From Advenella sp. S44 (GTDB taxonomy: Bacteria > Pseudomonadota > Gammaproteobacteria > Burkholderiales > Burkholderiaceae_B), in NCBI RefSeq assembly GCF_002810445.1, contig NZ_NEXS01000003.1, positions 744,001 through 808,000 of the forward strand: a stretch of 64,000 nt of DNA, given 5' to 3'. Each line of letters opens with the position of its first letter. The first letter of the stretch is position 1. A program made the translations under genes and the position numbers. Positions 27,670-36,241 of the stretch are shown piece after piece. Below the pieces are notes generated by a model. It was not told the DNA's origin. It did no database searches and saw only the letters and a list, made by a program, of their open reading frames with translations.

Positions 27670-28117
27670 GCCAGCACTCAAGAAACCCCTGCGCAAGACA
27701 TTGCTGGCCGCCAGAATCCTGGCCGAACGCGAGCAATTACGACAGGATGTGCACGCGCTGGGTCATTCGGTTTCGCCCGAAGCCATAAAAACGGCGCTAT
27801 TGGATGCGGGCAGCGAGACGCTGATGGGCATGACGCGCAAGCGCAGCAGCATTTTTGCTCTGATCGAGAAAAATCCGCTGATCAGCCTGTCTGTCGCGCG
27901 CTTTTTGCTGCGCGTTGCCAAGTCCCGTTCTGCGCTGATCAAGCCGTTGGCGCTGGCAGCCACATCGTGGTTTGTCTATAACAAGTTCCGCAGCAAACAG
28001 GATGCGCAACGCGCCCGCCGACAGACGCAGCGCAGCTACTCGGAACACGATATTCCGGTAGACCACGGTTCATTTACCTATCAGGACCAGGACCCATCGA
28101 CCATCAGTCGACCCTGA
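27662..28117 (+). CDS. Hypothetical YqjK-like protein
   Basis: A 151-residue basic protein, third in the yqjD-yqjE-like operon. The start is the ATG at 27662 with aaaaggag just upstream; it overlaps the preceding stop by 8 bp. It begins with a charged helix (LLAARILAEREQLRQDVHAL), has one moderately hydrophobic segment around SALIKPLALAATSWFVYNKF, and ends in a polar tail. Position and composition suggest a YqjK-type partner, but I do not recognise a defined domain. Its stop is one base from the convergent ubiD stop. Confidence 0.75.
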   Translation: MNEPALKKPLRKTLLAARILAEREQLRQDVHALGHSVSPEAIKTALLDAGSETLMGMTRKRSSIFALIEKNPLISLSVARFLLRVAKSRSALIKPLALAATSWFVYNKFRSKQDAQRARRQTQRSYSEHDIPVDHGSFTYQDQDPSTISRP

Positions 28118-28118
28118 A

Positions 28119-29669
28119 CTAGGTATCAAGATCCAGGTCCTTCCATAAATCGTCAACCCTGAGCTTGACTTGGGAATCCATGGCAATGGGTGTGCCCCAC
28201 TCGCGGTGGGTCTCGCCCGGCCATTTATTGGTGGCGTCCATGCCCATTTTTCCACCCAACCCGGATTCGGGCGAGGCAAAATCCAGATAATCTATCGGGG
28301 TATTTTCTACCAGCACCGTATCGCGCACCGGGTCCATGCGCGTTGTCATCGCCCACACCACTTCCTTCCAGTCGCGGGTATTAACGTCATCATCGACCAC
28401 GACAATAAATTTCGTGTACATAAATTGGCGCAGGATGCTCCAGACACCAAACATAACGCGTTTGGCGTGACCGGCATATTGCTTGCGAATCGAAACGACA
28501 GCCAGGCGGTAACTACAGCCTTCGGGCGGCAGGTAAAAATCAACAATTTCAGGTAACTGCTTTTGCAACAGCGGCACGAACACTTCATTGAGCGCTACGC
28601 CCAGTACGGCAGGCTCATCGGGTGGTTTGCCGGTGTAGGTGCTATGGTATATGGGTTTGTTGCGCATCGTAATGCGGTCGATCGTGAACACCGGGAACCA
28701 GTCCTGTTCGTTGTAATATCCGGTGTGGTCGCCGTATGGGCCTTCGAGCGCCATTTCAAAACCGTTGCCGCGCGGGGTGGTAACACCCGCAGGCACGTCG
28801 GGTGCGACGGCATCGGGATGGCTGGCCGGCAAAATATGTCCTTCCAGAACAATCTCTGCAGAGGCCGGGACGGAAAGCTCGCTGCCTATGGATTTGACCA
28901 GTTCGGTGCGCGAGCCGCGCAGTAGTCCGGCAAACTGATATTCGGACAGGCTATCGGGCACCGGCGTGACGGCGCCCAGTATGGTGGCCGGATCGGCGCC
29001 CAGGGCCACGGAAATCGGAAACGGCTGGTCAGGATGAGCAAGCGCGTGATCACGAAAATCCAGCGCGCCGCCGCGGTGGGATAGCCAGCGCATGATGACC
29101 TTGTTTCGGCCGATAACCTGCTGCCGGTAAATTCCCAAATTCTGACGCCTGGCCTTGGGCCCGCGCGTCACGACCAGACCCCAGGTGATGAGCGGAGCGA
29201 TATCCCCGGGCCAGCATAGCTGGATAGGTAGGCGTGACAAATCCACTTCATCTTTTTCCCACACAATTTCCTGGCACGCTGCGTGGCGTTGCATTTTCGG
29301 AGCCATGTCCCAGAGCGCAGATTTGAGCATGGAGACGGTGCCGATCGCTTCGCGAATTCCCTTAGGCGCTTCAGGCTCGCGCAGACTGGCCAGTAGCGTA
29401 CCGGTATCGCGCAGTGCGCTGACCGACTCGGCGCCCATTCCCCAGGCGACCCGCTCAGGCGTGCCGAAAAGGTTGGTGAGCACCGGGATATCTGATGTGC
29501 GTTCCAAGTGTAGCGGCTGTTCAAACTTCAGCGCCGGGCCGCCCGCCCGTAGCACACGGTCACTGATTTCGGTCATTTCCAAGCGGGTTCGTACCGGCAT
29601 TTGAATGGATTTGAGATTCCCTCGCTTTTCGAGTTGCTTCAGAAAATCCCGCAGATCCGTATATTTCAC
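28119..29669 (-). CDS. ubiD: UbiD family decarboxylase (4-hydroxy-3-polyprenylbenzoate decarboxylase)
   Basis: UbiD uses prenylated FMN to decarboxylate 4-hydroxy-3-polyprenylbenzoate in ubiquinone synthesis. The start [22 protein letters not shown], the [24 protein letters not shown] motif and [20 protein letters not shown] are those of the UbiD family, as is the C-terminal [21 protein letters not shown]. 516 residues, close to E. coli UbiD (497). The UbiX partner that makes the cofactor is not in the window. Confidence 0.95.
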   Translation of the reverse strand: MKYTDLRDFLKQLEKRGNLKSIQMPVRTRLEMTEISDRVLRAGGPALKFEQPLHLERTSDIPVLTNLFGTPERVAWGMGAESVSALRDTGTLLASLREPEAPKGIREAIGTVSMLKSALWDMAPKMQRHAACQEIVWEKDEVDLSRLPIQLCWPGDIAPLITWGLVVTRGPKARRQNLGIYRQQVIGRNKVIMRWLSHRGGALDFRDHALAHPDQPFPISVALGADPATILGAVTPVPDSLSEYQFAGLLRGSRTELVKSIGSELSVPASAEIVLEGHILPASHPDAVAPDVPAGVTTPRGNGFEMALEGPYGDHTGYYNEQDWFPVFTIDRITMRNKPIYHSTYTGKPPDEPAVLGVALNEVFVPLLQKQLPEIVDFYLPPEGCSYRLAVVSIRKQYAGHAKRVMFGVWSILRQFMYTKFIVVVDDDVNTRDWKEVVWAMTTRMDPVRDTVLVENTPIDYLDFASPESGLGGKMGMDATNKWPGETHREWGTPIAMDSQVKLRVDDLWKDLDLDT

Positions 29670-29809
29670 GATAGACAGCCTATTGATGAGTCAGATAGTG
29701 CATTATAGGAGAAAGGCGGGCGAGGATGCAGCCCAGCCAAAACTGGGGTATAGTAAATTCCCGAAAATATCTACGGAACGCGCAGCCGGCGATCCAGTCC
29801 TTGTCATCC

Positions 29810-30685
29810 ATGAATCCAGCGACGATCAATCCTGTAGCTTCGCGATACTTCAAGTTCGTTTATCGGACCGCGCTCGATATCGTCCATCTGATGGTCTCTT
29901 ATTTGGGGATCGCCGTCCTTGTGGCCGTGCTGGCAGCGGCGCTGCTGCCTGCCATACGTGACCAGATCCGTGTGATTCACCAGGCTTCGCTCAATGCGCT
30001 GATGCCCGACAGTTCAGTTATGTCCGACAGGGATCTGCTGACCATTTTCAATGCGCCGCACGCGCACCCGGGCCCAGAGGTACCGTCACCGACAGCGTCT
30101 GCGCAGGAGCAGCGCGATACGGCGCTCACCAGAGAGCACGACTATACCGACGAGGGCTTTTTTGCCAATCTCGGAATATCCGACAGCCAGTTCACGGTCC
30201 CTGGGTTAAGCAACGGGCAGGCGCTGGCATTGCGCGAGTATATTGCCCGTAAATTTAGCATCGCGCGCAACGTGACCGGCGCACTGATCCGGGTTGTCTA
30301 TTCGGTTGCCAAGAAACAGGATTTGGACCCGATTCTGGTACTGGGCGTCATTGCGATCGAATCGCGCTACAACCCGTTTGCAGAAAGTCATGTAGGCGCA
30401 CAAGGGCTGATGCAGGTAATGCCCAAGGTTCACGCCGATAAATTCCTGGTATTTAGCGGCGGAACGCTGTCGGCGCTCAATCCCGTATCCAATATTCAGG
30501 TCGGGGCCAGAATTCTTCATGATTGCATCGCGCGTCGTGGTTCCGTGGACCGGGGGCTGGGCTGCTACGTGGGGGCGATCGGCCCCAATGATGGCGGTTA
30601 TGCTGACAAGGTTCAGGCCGAGCGTCGCCGGATTGCGCTCGAATCGGGCATTGCGCTGGGACGTAATCTCGGCCAATACCAGTAG
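29810..30685 (+). CDS. Membrane-anchored lytic transglycosylase (SLT domain)
   Basis: A peptidoglycan lyase of the soluble lytic transglycosylase fold. A signal anchor (YLGIAVLVAVLAAALLP) is followed by a polar linker and the SLT domain: LGVIAIESRYNPFAESHVGAQGLMQVMP, with the catalytic Glu in AIESRYNP, and GCYVGAIGPNDGGYADKV near the end. I prefer the ATG at 29810; an earlier in-frame ATG at 29726 would leave only 56 bp to the divergent ubiD, and a TATAGT -10-like hexamer lies at 29749. Alternative starts cannot be excluded. Confidence 0.85.
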   Translation: MNPATINPVASRYFKFVYRTALDIVHLMVSYLGIAVLVAVLAAALLPAIRDQIRVIHQASLNALMPDSSVMSDRDLLTIFNAPHAHPGPEVPSPTASAQEQRDTALTREHDYTDEGFFANLGISDSQFTVPGLSNGQALALREYIARKFSIARNVTGALIRVVYSVAKKQDLDPILVLGVIAIESRYNPFAESHVGAQGLMQVMPKVHADKFLVFSGGTLSALNPVSNIQVGARILHDCIARRGSVDRGLGCYVGAIGPNDGGYADKVQAERRRIALESGIALGRNLGQYQ

Positions 30686-30875
30686 GCAGGTGCAGGCAAC
30701 CGCGTGGCAGGTCGAACCTGCCGGCGTTGGCGTGGAGGAATCCGCCTGCAGTGGCATGCACGGTGCGGACACCGGCGGTGGATAGGATCATGCGCCGGCA
30801 ATGGTATGGTATGTCTGGATTAGCCCCCGGCGTTGGCACACATGGAACAAGCGCCGGCTAAAGCTGGCATGTTTT

Positions 30876-32030
30876 CTACAGGATTTTGTGTAGACGTTCG
30901 ATTGCTTCGCGCAACCTATCCAGGGCAGTAGCGTACGAGACCCGAATCATTTTGCTGGCATGGGCCGGTCCGAAATCCAGGCCCGGAACCACGGCAATGC
31001 CCGCTTCATGCAACAGTTTGTGCGCAAACTGATCGCTACTCATGTCGTGCTGGCTGATATCGGCATAAATATAAAAGGCGCCATCTGGCTTGACCGGTAC
31101 GTGGATCCCCAGCTTCTCAAATTCTGGCAACAGAAAATCGCGGCGCTCCATGAACGCCAGACGCCGATGCTCGTAGATCGCCAGCGCTTCTTCGGTAAAA
31201 CACGAAATTGCCGCGTGCTGTGCAAGCGTTGGCGGGCAGATATTCAGGCTGGCGGCCAGTTTCTCGACGGGCCCCACCATGGCATGCGGCACAACCATCC
31301 AGCCCAATCGCCAGCCGGTCATATTGAAGTACTTGGAAAAACTGTTGAGTACAACAATGTCTGGATCCAGCGAGAGCGCAGACCTGGGTGCATCGTCATA
31401 GCAAAGGCCAAGATAAATTTCGTCCATCAGGACCACGCCGCCGCGCTCTTTGACGGTCTGGATAATCCGGACAAGTTCTTCGCGTTCGATAGAGGTACCG
31501 GTCGGATTGCTGGGTGAGGCGATCAGCACCCCGCGTGTTTTGTCGGTCCAGTGGTCGGCAATTTTATCGGCCGACAGTTGAAAACGTTCCTGCGCCGTGC
31601 AGGGCACGAGCCGCGGCGTCGCACCGGAGCACAAGATGAAATTGGAATTGGCCGGATAGGCCGGGTCCGGCATGAGTATCTCGTCGCCAGGATTGAGCAG
31701 CGTCATGCAGGTAAGCGACAACGCGCCGGAAGCACCGGCGGTAATGATGATGCGTTCCGGGTCAACTTGCGTGCCCCAATGACTCTGGTAATAATCAGCA
31801 ATGGCGCTGCGCAGTGGCATAATGCCCAGTGCCGGACTGTAGCCGCTCAAGCCTGCCTGTGCTGCTCGGGTCAGTGTGTCGACCACCATGCAGGGAGCAG
31901 TAAAATCGGGTTCGCCAATACCAAGGCTGATAATATCCCGGCCCTGTTCACGCAGTTGCTGGGCGGCCTTGGTGACCTCGATTGCGTGAAAAGTGAGGGC
32001 CTGGTCAATTCGGTGGGCAAAACGGGTCAT
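30876..32030 (-). CDS. PLP-dependent aminotransferase (class I/II)
   Basis: A fold-type I aminotransferase of the aspartate aminotransferase family. Typical segments are ISLGIGEPDFTAP, GYSPALGIMPLRSAIADYY, the substrate/PLP residues in ASPSNPTGT and the Schiff-base Lys in NSFSKYFNMTGWRLGW. 384 residues from the ATG at 32030 (MTRFAHRIDQ); the frame extends 19 codons upstream but those overlap the divergent promoter. Similar enzymes in Alcaligenaceae are annotated as pyridoxal-dependent aminotransferases with unknown amino-donor preference. Divergent from the next gene. Confidence 0.9.
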   Translation of the reverse strand: MTRFAHRIDQALTFHAIEVTKAAQQLREQGRDIISLGIGEPDFTAPCMVVDTLTRAAQAGLSGYSPALGIMPLRSAIADYYQSHWGTQVDPERIIITAGASGALSLTCMTLLNPGDEILMPDPAYPANSNFILCSGATPRLVPCTAQERFQLSADKIADHWTDKTRGVLIASPSNPTGTSIEREELVRIIQTVKERGGVVLMDEIYLGLCYDDAPRSALSLDPDIVVLNSFSKYFNMTGWRLGWMVVPHAMVGPVEKLAASLNICPPTLAQHAAISCFTEEALAIYEHRRLAFMERRDFLLPEFEKLGIHVPVKPDGAFYIYADISQHDMSSDQFAHKLLHEAGIAVVPGLDFGPAHASKMIRVSYATALDRLREAIERLHKIL

Positions 32031-32174
32031 GATGAAACTGCGCAAGGTAAAATAGAAAGGAAATGAATTTGTGTGATGAGCGCCCATTGTAACGGTAAAC
32101 GCTTACCCACACGCTATCCTGCCCGTCATCGGACTGTATTGCCGCTGTTGCCACAAAGGCTTTTGCAATTGATC

Positions 32175-33092
32175 ATGCATGTGAATCGTCGTCGCTTTCT
32201 TACCCTTAGTAAACGTCCTCAGGAAGGTCCGTGGCCTGCATTCTGCCGCCGGGTGCAACGTGCACTGGAAACGTCGCTTTTGGACGAGCAGCAAATCAAT
32301 GGATATGACTCGGCGCGCATCGTGCTGCAGGATCTGGGTGATTTGCCCTCATTGCGGCAATTGTGCCAGGAGTACGATGTGGCAATGGTGCTGGAAGGGA
32401 CTGCAACTCCACATACCATAATCGGGCGTTCCAGCCTGATCGTCGGCATGGGGTCGCAGCTGGCCGGTACCGAGGCGCTGGGCGAGCACGCCTGCCTGGC
32501 GTTGCCGGCAACTCGCGTGGCCCATATGCAAGAGCAGGGCTATGCACAGTTTTCACACGTTCCGCCTGAACTGACGCTGGCCCAATGGCTGGCCATGCCG
32601 CAATGGCACGATCGCAGGCCTGGCTGCACCGCCAGTTCAGGCCTGGAGCGAGTGCATGCTCTGTTTGCCGATGGCCAGACGGCCGTGCTCGGCGGGTTTG
32701 GCCTCAACGACGAATCGCCGCTGCGCCTGCCTGCGTTGCAACAACTGGTTCCGGCGTTGTTCGAGCAATTGTCCGACGCCGATATTGCGCGTTGCCTGAC
32801 TATGCAGCGATGGCCGCTGGCCTACAGGCTGGATGCGCTCAAACCTCGGCTCGGCGACATCAACCTGGCGCAGCTGTTCCTGGGCCACGGCGGCACGCTC
32901 ATCTGGTGCCAGGAACTGGTGATTCGGCGCATGCCGCGTAATTTGATCGTGAGCGATGTCGCTCTTGATGACGCCGATTCCGGTTTCGTTGCCGGCGTGC
33001 ACCACCATCTGGAAGGCAGCATCAAGGCATTGTTTGATCCGGCAGGCTTGTTTATTTATCTGGACGAATTGCTGCCTGCCATTGCAGAGTGA
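32175..33092 (+). CDS. Uncharacterised protein, distant resemblance to FAD-linked oxidase N-domain
   Basis: A 305-residue cytoplasmic protein if started at the ATG at 32175 (MHVNRRRFLTLSKRP); the frame is open upstream to 32073. The middle part (LQDLGDLPSLRQLCQEYDVAMVLEG, then LIVGMGSQLAG, LPATRVAHM) recalls the PCMH FAD-binding fold of glycolate-oxidase-like proteins, but no clear FAD-binding Gly motif is visible, and the length is short for that family. It may be a degenerate or cofactor-free relative. It is transcribed divergently from the aminotransferase gene. Function unknown. Confidence 0.7.
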   Translation: MHVNRRRFLTLSKRPQEGPWPAFCRRVQRALETSLLDEQQINGYDSARIVLQDLGDLPSLRQLCQEYDVAMVLEGTATPHTIIGRSSLIVGMGSQLAGTEALGEHACLALPATRVAHMQEQGYAQFSHVPPELTLAQWLAMPQWHDRRPGCTASSGLERVHALFADGQTAVLGGFGLNDESPLRLPALQQLVPALFEQLSDADIARCLTMQRWPLAYRLDALKPRLGDINLAQLFLGHGGTLIWCQELVIRRMPRNLIVSDVALDDADSGFVAGVHHHLEGSIKALFDPAGLFIYLDELLPAIAE

Positions 33093-33461
33093 TGACCAGC
33101 CCAGAGGCGGGCAGTGAATTCGGCAGCGGTGATGACCTTAGAGTATAAACCCCTGCCTGATTTACCGGATGCAATCGCGAGTGAATTTTCGTATGATAGC
33201 TAACAGGCAGCTAGCAACATGCCATGGTGCGCGTCTGCGCTTACCCGTACCCCGAAAACGCCAACCTTCTCAGGAAACAGAATGGATCAAACTTTTCGCG
33301 TCCAGTCCTCTGCTTATCATGAAACAGGGCGTCCAGGCAGTGAACGCGCCGGCCCATTTCCGGGCCGCCGGCTCCGCCGCACGCTCAATTGTGGCACGCT
33401 CAATTGTGTATAGGGCGGTGTTTATCTGTGGTCAATCCCAATACCTATCATTAAGGCCGTC
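33093..33461. other. Intergenic region before the patatin gene
   Basis: No supported gene. Short overlapping frames exist but look random. The right part holds a 15-bp tandem duplication (GCACGCTCAATTGTG at 33379-33393 and 33394-33408) followed by tatagg, and probably the promoter of the patatin-barstar pair. Confidence 0.4.
33379..33408. repeat. Exact 15-bp tandem duplication
   Basis: GCACGCTCAATTGTG occurs twice without spacing. Each copy contains the palindrome CAATTG. It lies 54 bp upstream of the patatin ATG and may be a paired operator or a recent slippage event. Confidence 0.7.
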
Positions 33462-34724
33462 ATGAGTGTGGAACAAGGGCAATCGTCAGTCAATAAACCC
33501 TCGCTGTCGGCCACCGTTGATGCGGCGTCCGGGCCCCAGACCGCCCTGGTTCTGACCGGCGGTGGGGCACGCGCGGCATACCAGGTTGGGGCGCTGCGGG
33601 CGATCATGGCTATTTTGGATCCCCACAAGGGCGCACAGTTTAAAAACCCCTTTCCAATCGTTTGCGGGTCGTCCGCCGGCGCGATCAACGCCACTGCCTA
33701 CGCCTGCCGGGCAGCGCATCCGCACGCAGCGATAAAACGCCTCGATAAAATATGGGGCAACCTGCATACCGGCAATGTGTATCGTTCCGACCCGGTGGGG
33801 GTGTTCGGCAATGGCATGCGCTGGCTGGGCATGCTCACGTTTGGCTGGGCCTTGCAAGGTCTGCGTGATAATGCACCCAAGTCCTTGCTGGATAATCGTC
33901 CACTGGCCCGGCTATTGTGCGGCAGTATTGATTTTCCCAATCTGCAGCGCAATCTGCAGACGGGCGATCTGCGCGGACTGGCCATTACCGCGTCCAGCTA
34001 TACCAGCGGTAATCATCTGACGTTCTACCAGTGCAGCGATCCGCTGGATGCCTGGAAGGGGCGTCGTCGGTATGCGATTGCAGAACCGATCACGCTGGAC
34101 CACCTCATGGCCTCCAGCGCCATCCCCTTCGTGTTCCCGGCGGCCCACCTGCCCATTGAAGACAAATGGGAGTGGTGTGGTGACGGTTCTATGCGGCAGC
34201 TGGCGCCCATCAGCCCGGCCATTCATCTGGGCGCAGACCGGGTGCTGGTCATCAGCGCCAGCGCTCATGGTGATGCGCCGGTAGAAGAAGAGGTGGTCAC
34301 CCAGAGCGACCAATATCCGACGCTCGCTCAAATTGGCGGTCACGCCTTGTCTGACATCTTTATAGACGGTTTATCCATTGACCTGGAACGCATCAGTCGT
34401 ATCAATACGTTGCTCGAATCTGTACCACCTGGTGTACAGTTAAACACAGGTGTGAAAAAAATCGATGTTTTAACGATAACACCCAGTAAATCTATTGACG
34501 AAATCGCCCTGAAGCATTTAAATTTCATGCCTAAGTCGGTTCGGGCCTTTTTACGCGTTTTAGGCGTATCCGGACGACCCGGAAAAGAGTCGGGTGGCTT
34601 GCTCGCCTCGTTCCTGTTATTTGAGTCGGCGTTTACCGGCGAACTTATCGAACTGGCCTTTAATGACGTGATGGCACGTCAGGAAGAAATCAAAGCGTTT
34701 TTTTATGGAGAGGTCAATGAATAA
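33462..34724 (+). CDS. Patatin-like phospholipase family protein
   Basis: A serine acyl-hydrolase with a Ser-Asp dyad. Oxyanion-hole motif TGGGARAAYQVG at about residues 31-43, nucleophile elbow GSSAG at about 69-73, and the Asp in CGDGSMRQ at about 243. 420 residues; the C-terminal third (LKHLNFMPKSVRAFLRVLG) is helical. No signal peptide is seen. The stop overlaps the start of a barstar-like gene by 8 bp, so both are probably translated together. It likely acts on membrane lipids; the substrate is unknown. Confidence 0.9.
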   Translation: MSVEQGQSSVNKPSLSATVDAASGPQTALVLTGGGARAAYQVGALRAIMAILDPHKGAQFKNPFPIVCGSSAGAINATAYACRAAHPHAAIKRLDKIWGNLHTGNVYRSDPVGVFGNGMRWLGMLTFGWALQGLRDNAPKSLLDNRPLARLLCGSIDFPNLQRNLQTGDLRGLAITASSYTSGNHLTFYQCSDPLDAWKGRRRYAIAEPITLDHLMASSAIPFVFPAAHLPIEDKWEWCGDGSMRQLAPISPAIHLGADRVLVISASAHGDAPVEEEVVTQSDQYPTLAQIGGHALSDIFIDGLSIDLERISRINTLLESVPPGVQLNTGVKKIDVLTITPSKSIDEIALKHLNFMPKSVRAFLRVLGVSGRPGKESGGLLASFLLFESAFTGELIELAFNDVMARQEEIKAFFYGEVNE

Positions 34725-35184
34725 AAAAACCGGTACCCCACTGAAAGCTGTCCTGGAAAAGGGTGGCGCCATAAAACAAAAAACGCTCGGTCTTGACGAG
34801 CTCAAATCACATGCTGAAAAAGCAGGCCTGGCCTATTTTGAAGCCGATTGCGACAAGGCGCGCAGTTGCTCAGCCGTGCTGCGCGCGATTGCCAAGGCGG
34901 TAGACTACCCGATGTTTTTCGGCAGCAATATGGACGCGCTGTTAGACTGTCTGGGCGAGACGCTGCTGGAGCAAAAAAGCGGGATGGTGCTCGCATTACG
35001 CCGCCTGCACTCGGAAGACGATTCACTGCTTGAGCATATCGACGCACTCAAGGGGGTGCTCAATGATACCGTCGAATATGGCGATGATAACGGCCGAGTC
35101 TTTTCCTATATGGTAGAACATGCAGGCAAGCACGATGCGCCCGAACCGGGGCGCGCGCCGCGACCTTACGCACAAAGTGACTGA
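34717..35184 (+). CDS. Barstar family protein
   Basis: A 155-residue acidic protein with a barstar (barnase-inhibitor) domain at about residues 40-130: LAYFEADCDKARSCSAVLRAIAKAVDYPMFFGSNMDALLDCLGE, where the FFGxNxDALxDCL pattern is diagnostic. The start at 34717 has ggagagg upstream and overlaps the patatin stop (ATGAATAA); the frame also allows 34705. No barnase-like RNase gene is adjacent. Barstar-like proteins without a known partner are common in proteobacteria and are poorly understood. Confidence 0.85.
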   Translation: MNKKTGTPLKAVLEKGGAIKQKTLGLDELKSHAEKAGLAYFEADCDKARSCSAVLRAIAKAVDYPMFFGSNMDALLDCLGETLLEQKSGMVLALRRLHSEDDSLLEHIDALKGVLNDTVEYGDDNGRVFSYMVEHAGKHDAPEPGRAPRPYAQSD

Positions 35185-35190
35185 GGTCGG

Positions 35191-35262
35191 CCGCAAGCCC
35201 GACGCTAAGCGAAAGCGATTGATGCCAGCCACAAGCCGTGACGCTAAGCAAATGTGATTGAT
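35191..35262. repeat. Imperfect direct repeat of about 34 bp downstream of the barstar gene
   Basis: Unit one starts at 35191 (CCGCAAGCCCGACGCTAAGC) and ends in GATTGAT at 35223; unit two starts at 35229 (CCACAAGCCGTGACGCTAAG) and ends in GATTGAT at 35262. The period is 38 bp. It fills most of the gap between the convergent barstar and rsmE genes. Confidence 0.6.
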
Positions 35263-35327
35263 CAAATAACGCGGCTCTTGCCTGGTTGCGAAACGTTCGC
35301 GGCGCACGGCCGATGCGATTTGCGGGT

Positions 35328-36119
35328 TTACAGCCAGCCCAGAGCGGCAATGGCTGCAGCCGTCATGGCAAGGCCGGCAGTTTCGGTTCTCAAAATTCGC
35401 GCGCCAAATGTGACGGCTTCGATGCCGGTCGCCTGGGCTTGGGCAATTTCCTGTTCAGACCATCCGCCTTCGGGCCCGATCATTAGTCGAAAGGCAAGGC
35501 TCGGCGTCGGCTCTGCGTTTACGGTCGCCGTATTTGATGGCACGGTCGCCGCTTTCGACGAAAATGCGGCCAGGGCCTGCAATAGCGAGCGATCGCCGTC
35601 CGGATGACAAAGATATCCAGAAACCCCGCTAGCTTGATTTAGATACGCGTTTAATGTTTGCAGGGGATGCACCTGCACAATACAGTTGCGCCCCGATTGT
35701 TCGCTGGCCGATTCGGCAATGCGCTGCCAGTGTAACTGGCGTTTTTCCAGCCTGCTGCCGGACAATCGCACAATGCTGCGCGCTGCGCTGATCGGAAAGA
35801 CATCGGAAACACCTAATTCGGCCGCTTTTTCGATGATCCAGTCCATCTTGTCTCCGGACGGCAGCCCCTGTACCAGGCCGATCCGACCCGGCAATTCGGT
35901 ACCCGTGTGTTCTGGCTGGCCCAGGTCCGCCATGGCTTGGCCCTGTTCGAAGCGTAACTGGGCCGGAAACTGCATGCCGTTGCCATTGAAAAGAACGATT
36001 TCATCGCCTTCGCGCAGCCGCAGGGCGCGCGAAGCATGATGTGCAGCGGCATGGGGCAGGGCAACGCGTGTGTGCGCGCATAGCGGTATCGGACAATAGA
36101 AGCGAGGGCGGGTGTGCAT
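35328..36119 (-). CDS. rsmE: 16S rRNA (uracil-1498-N3)-methyltransferase RsmE
   Basis: SPOUT-class methyltransferase that modifies U1498 in the ribosomal decoding centre. N-terminal PUA-like domain (PRFYCPIPL ... HHASRALRLREGDEIVLFNGNG) and C-terminal knot with LMIGPEGGWSEQEI and LGARILRTETA-like FGARILRTETAGLA. The first 13 residues of the longest frame contain a duplication (MHTRARP-MHTRPR, from a repeated ATGCACACCCG), giving possible starts at 36140 and 36119; the latter fits the family better. Divergent from tkt. Confidence 0.93.
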   Translation of the reverse strand: MHTRPRFYCPIPLCAHTRVALPHAAAHHASRALRLREGDEIVLFNGNGMQFPAQLRFEQGQAMADLGQPEHTGTELPGRIGLVQGLPSGDKMDWIIEKAAELGVSDVFPISAARSIVRLSGSRLEKRQLHWQRIAESASEQSGRNCIVQVHPLQTLNAYLNQASGVSGYLCHPDGDRSLLQALAAFSSKAATVPSNTATVNAEPTPSLAFRLMIGPEGGWSEQEIAQAQATGIEAVTFGARILRTETAGLAMTAAAIAALGWL

Positions 36120-36241
36120 GGGGCGGGCTCGGGTGTGCATGGCTAAATTTTACTTTATTTAGTGAGAGCGGCACGGACAAAACGTGGAGTGTTAAAATCG
36201 CTGGTTAATCGTAACTAAACCGTGATTTCTACAGGATCCGC

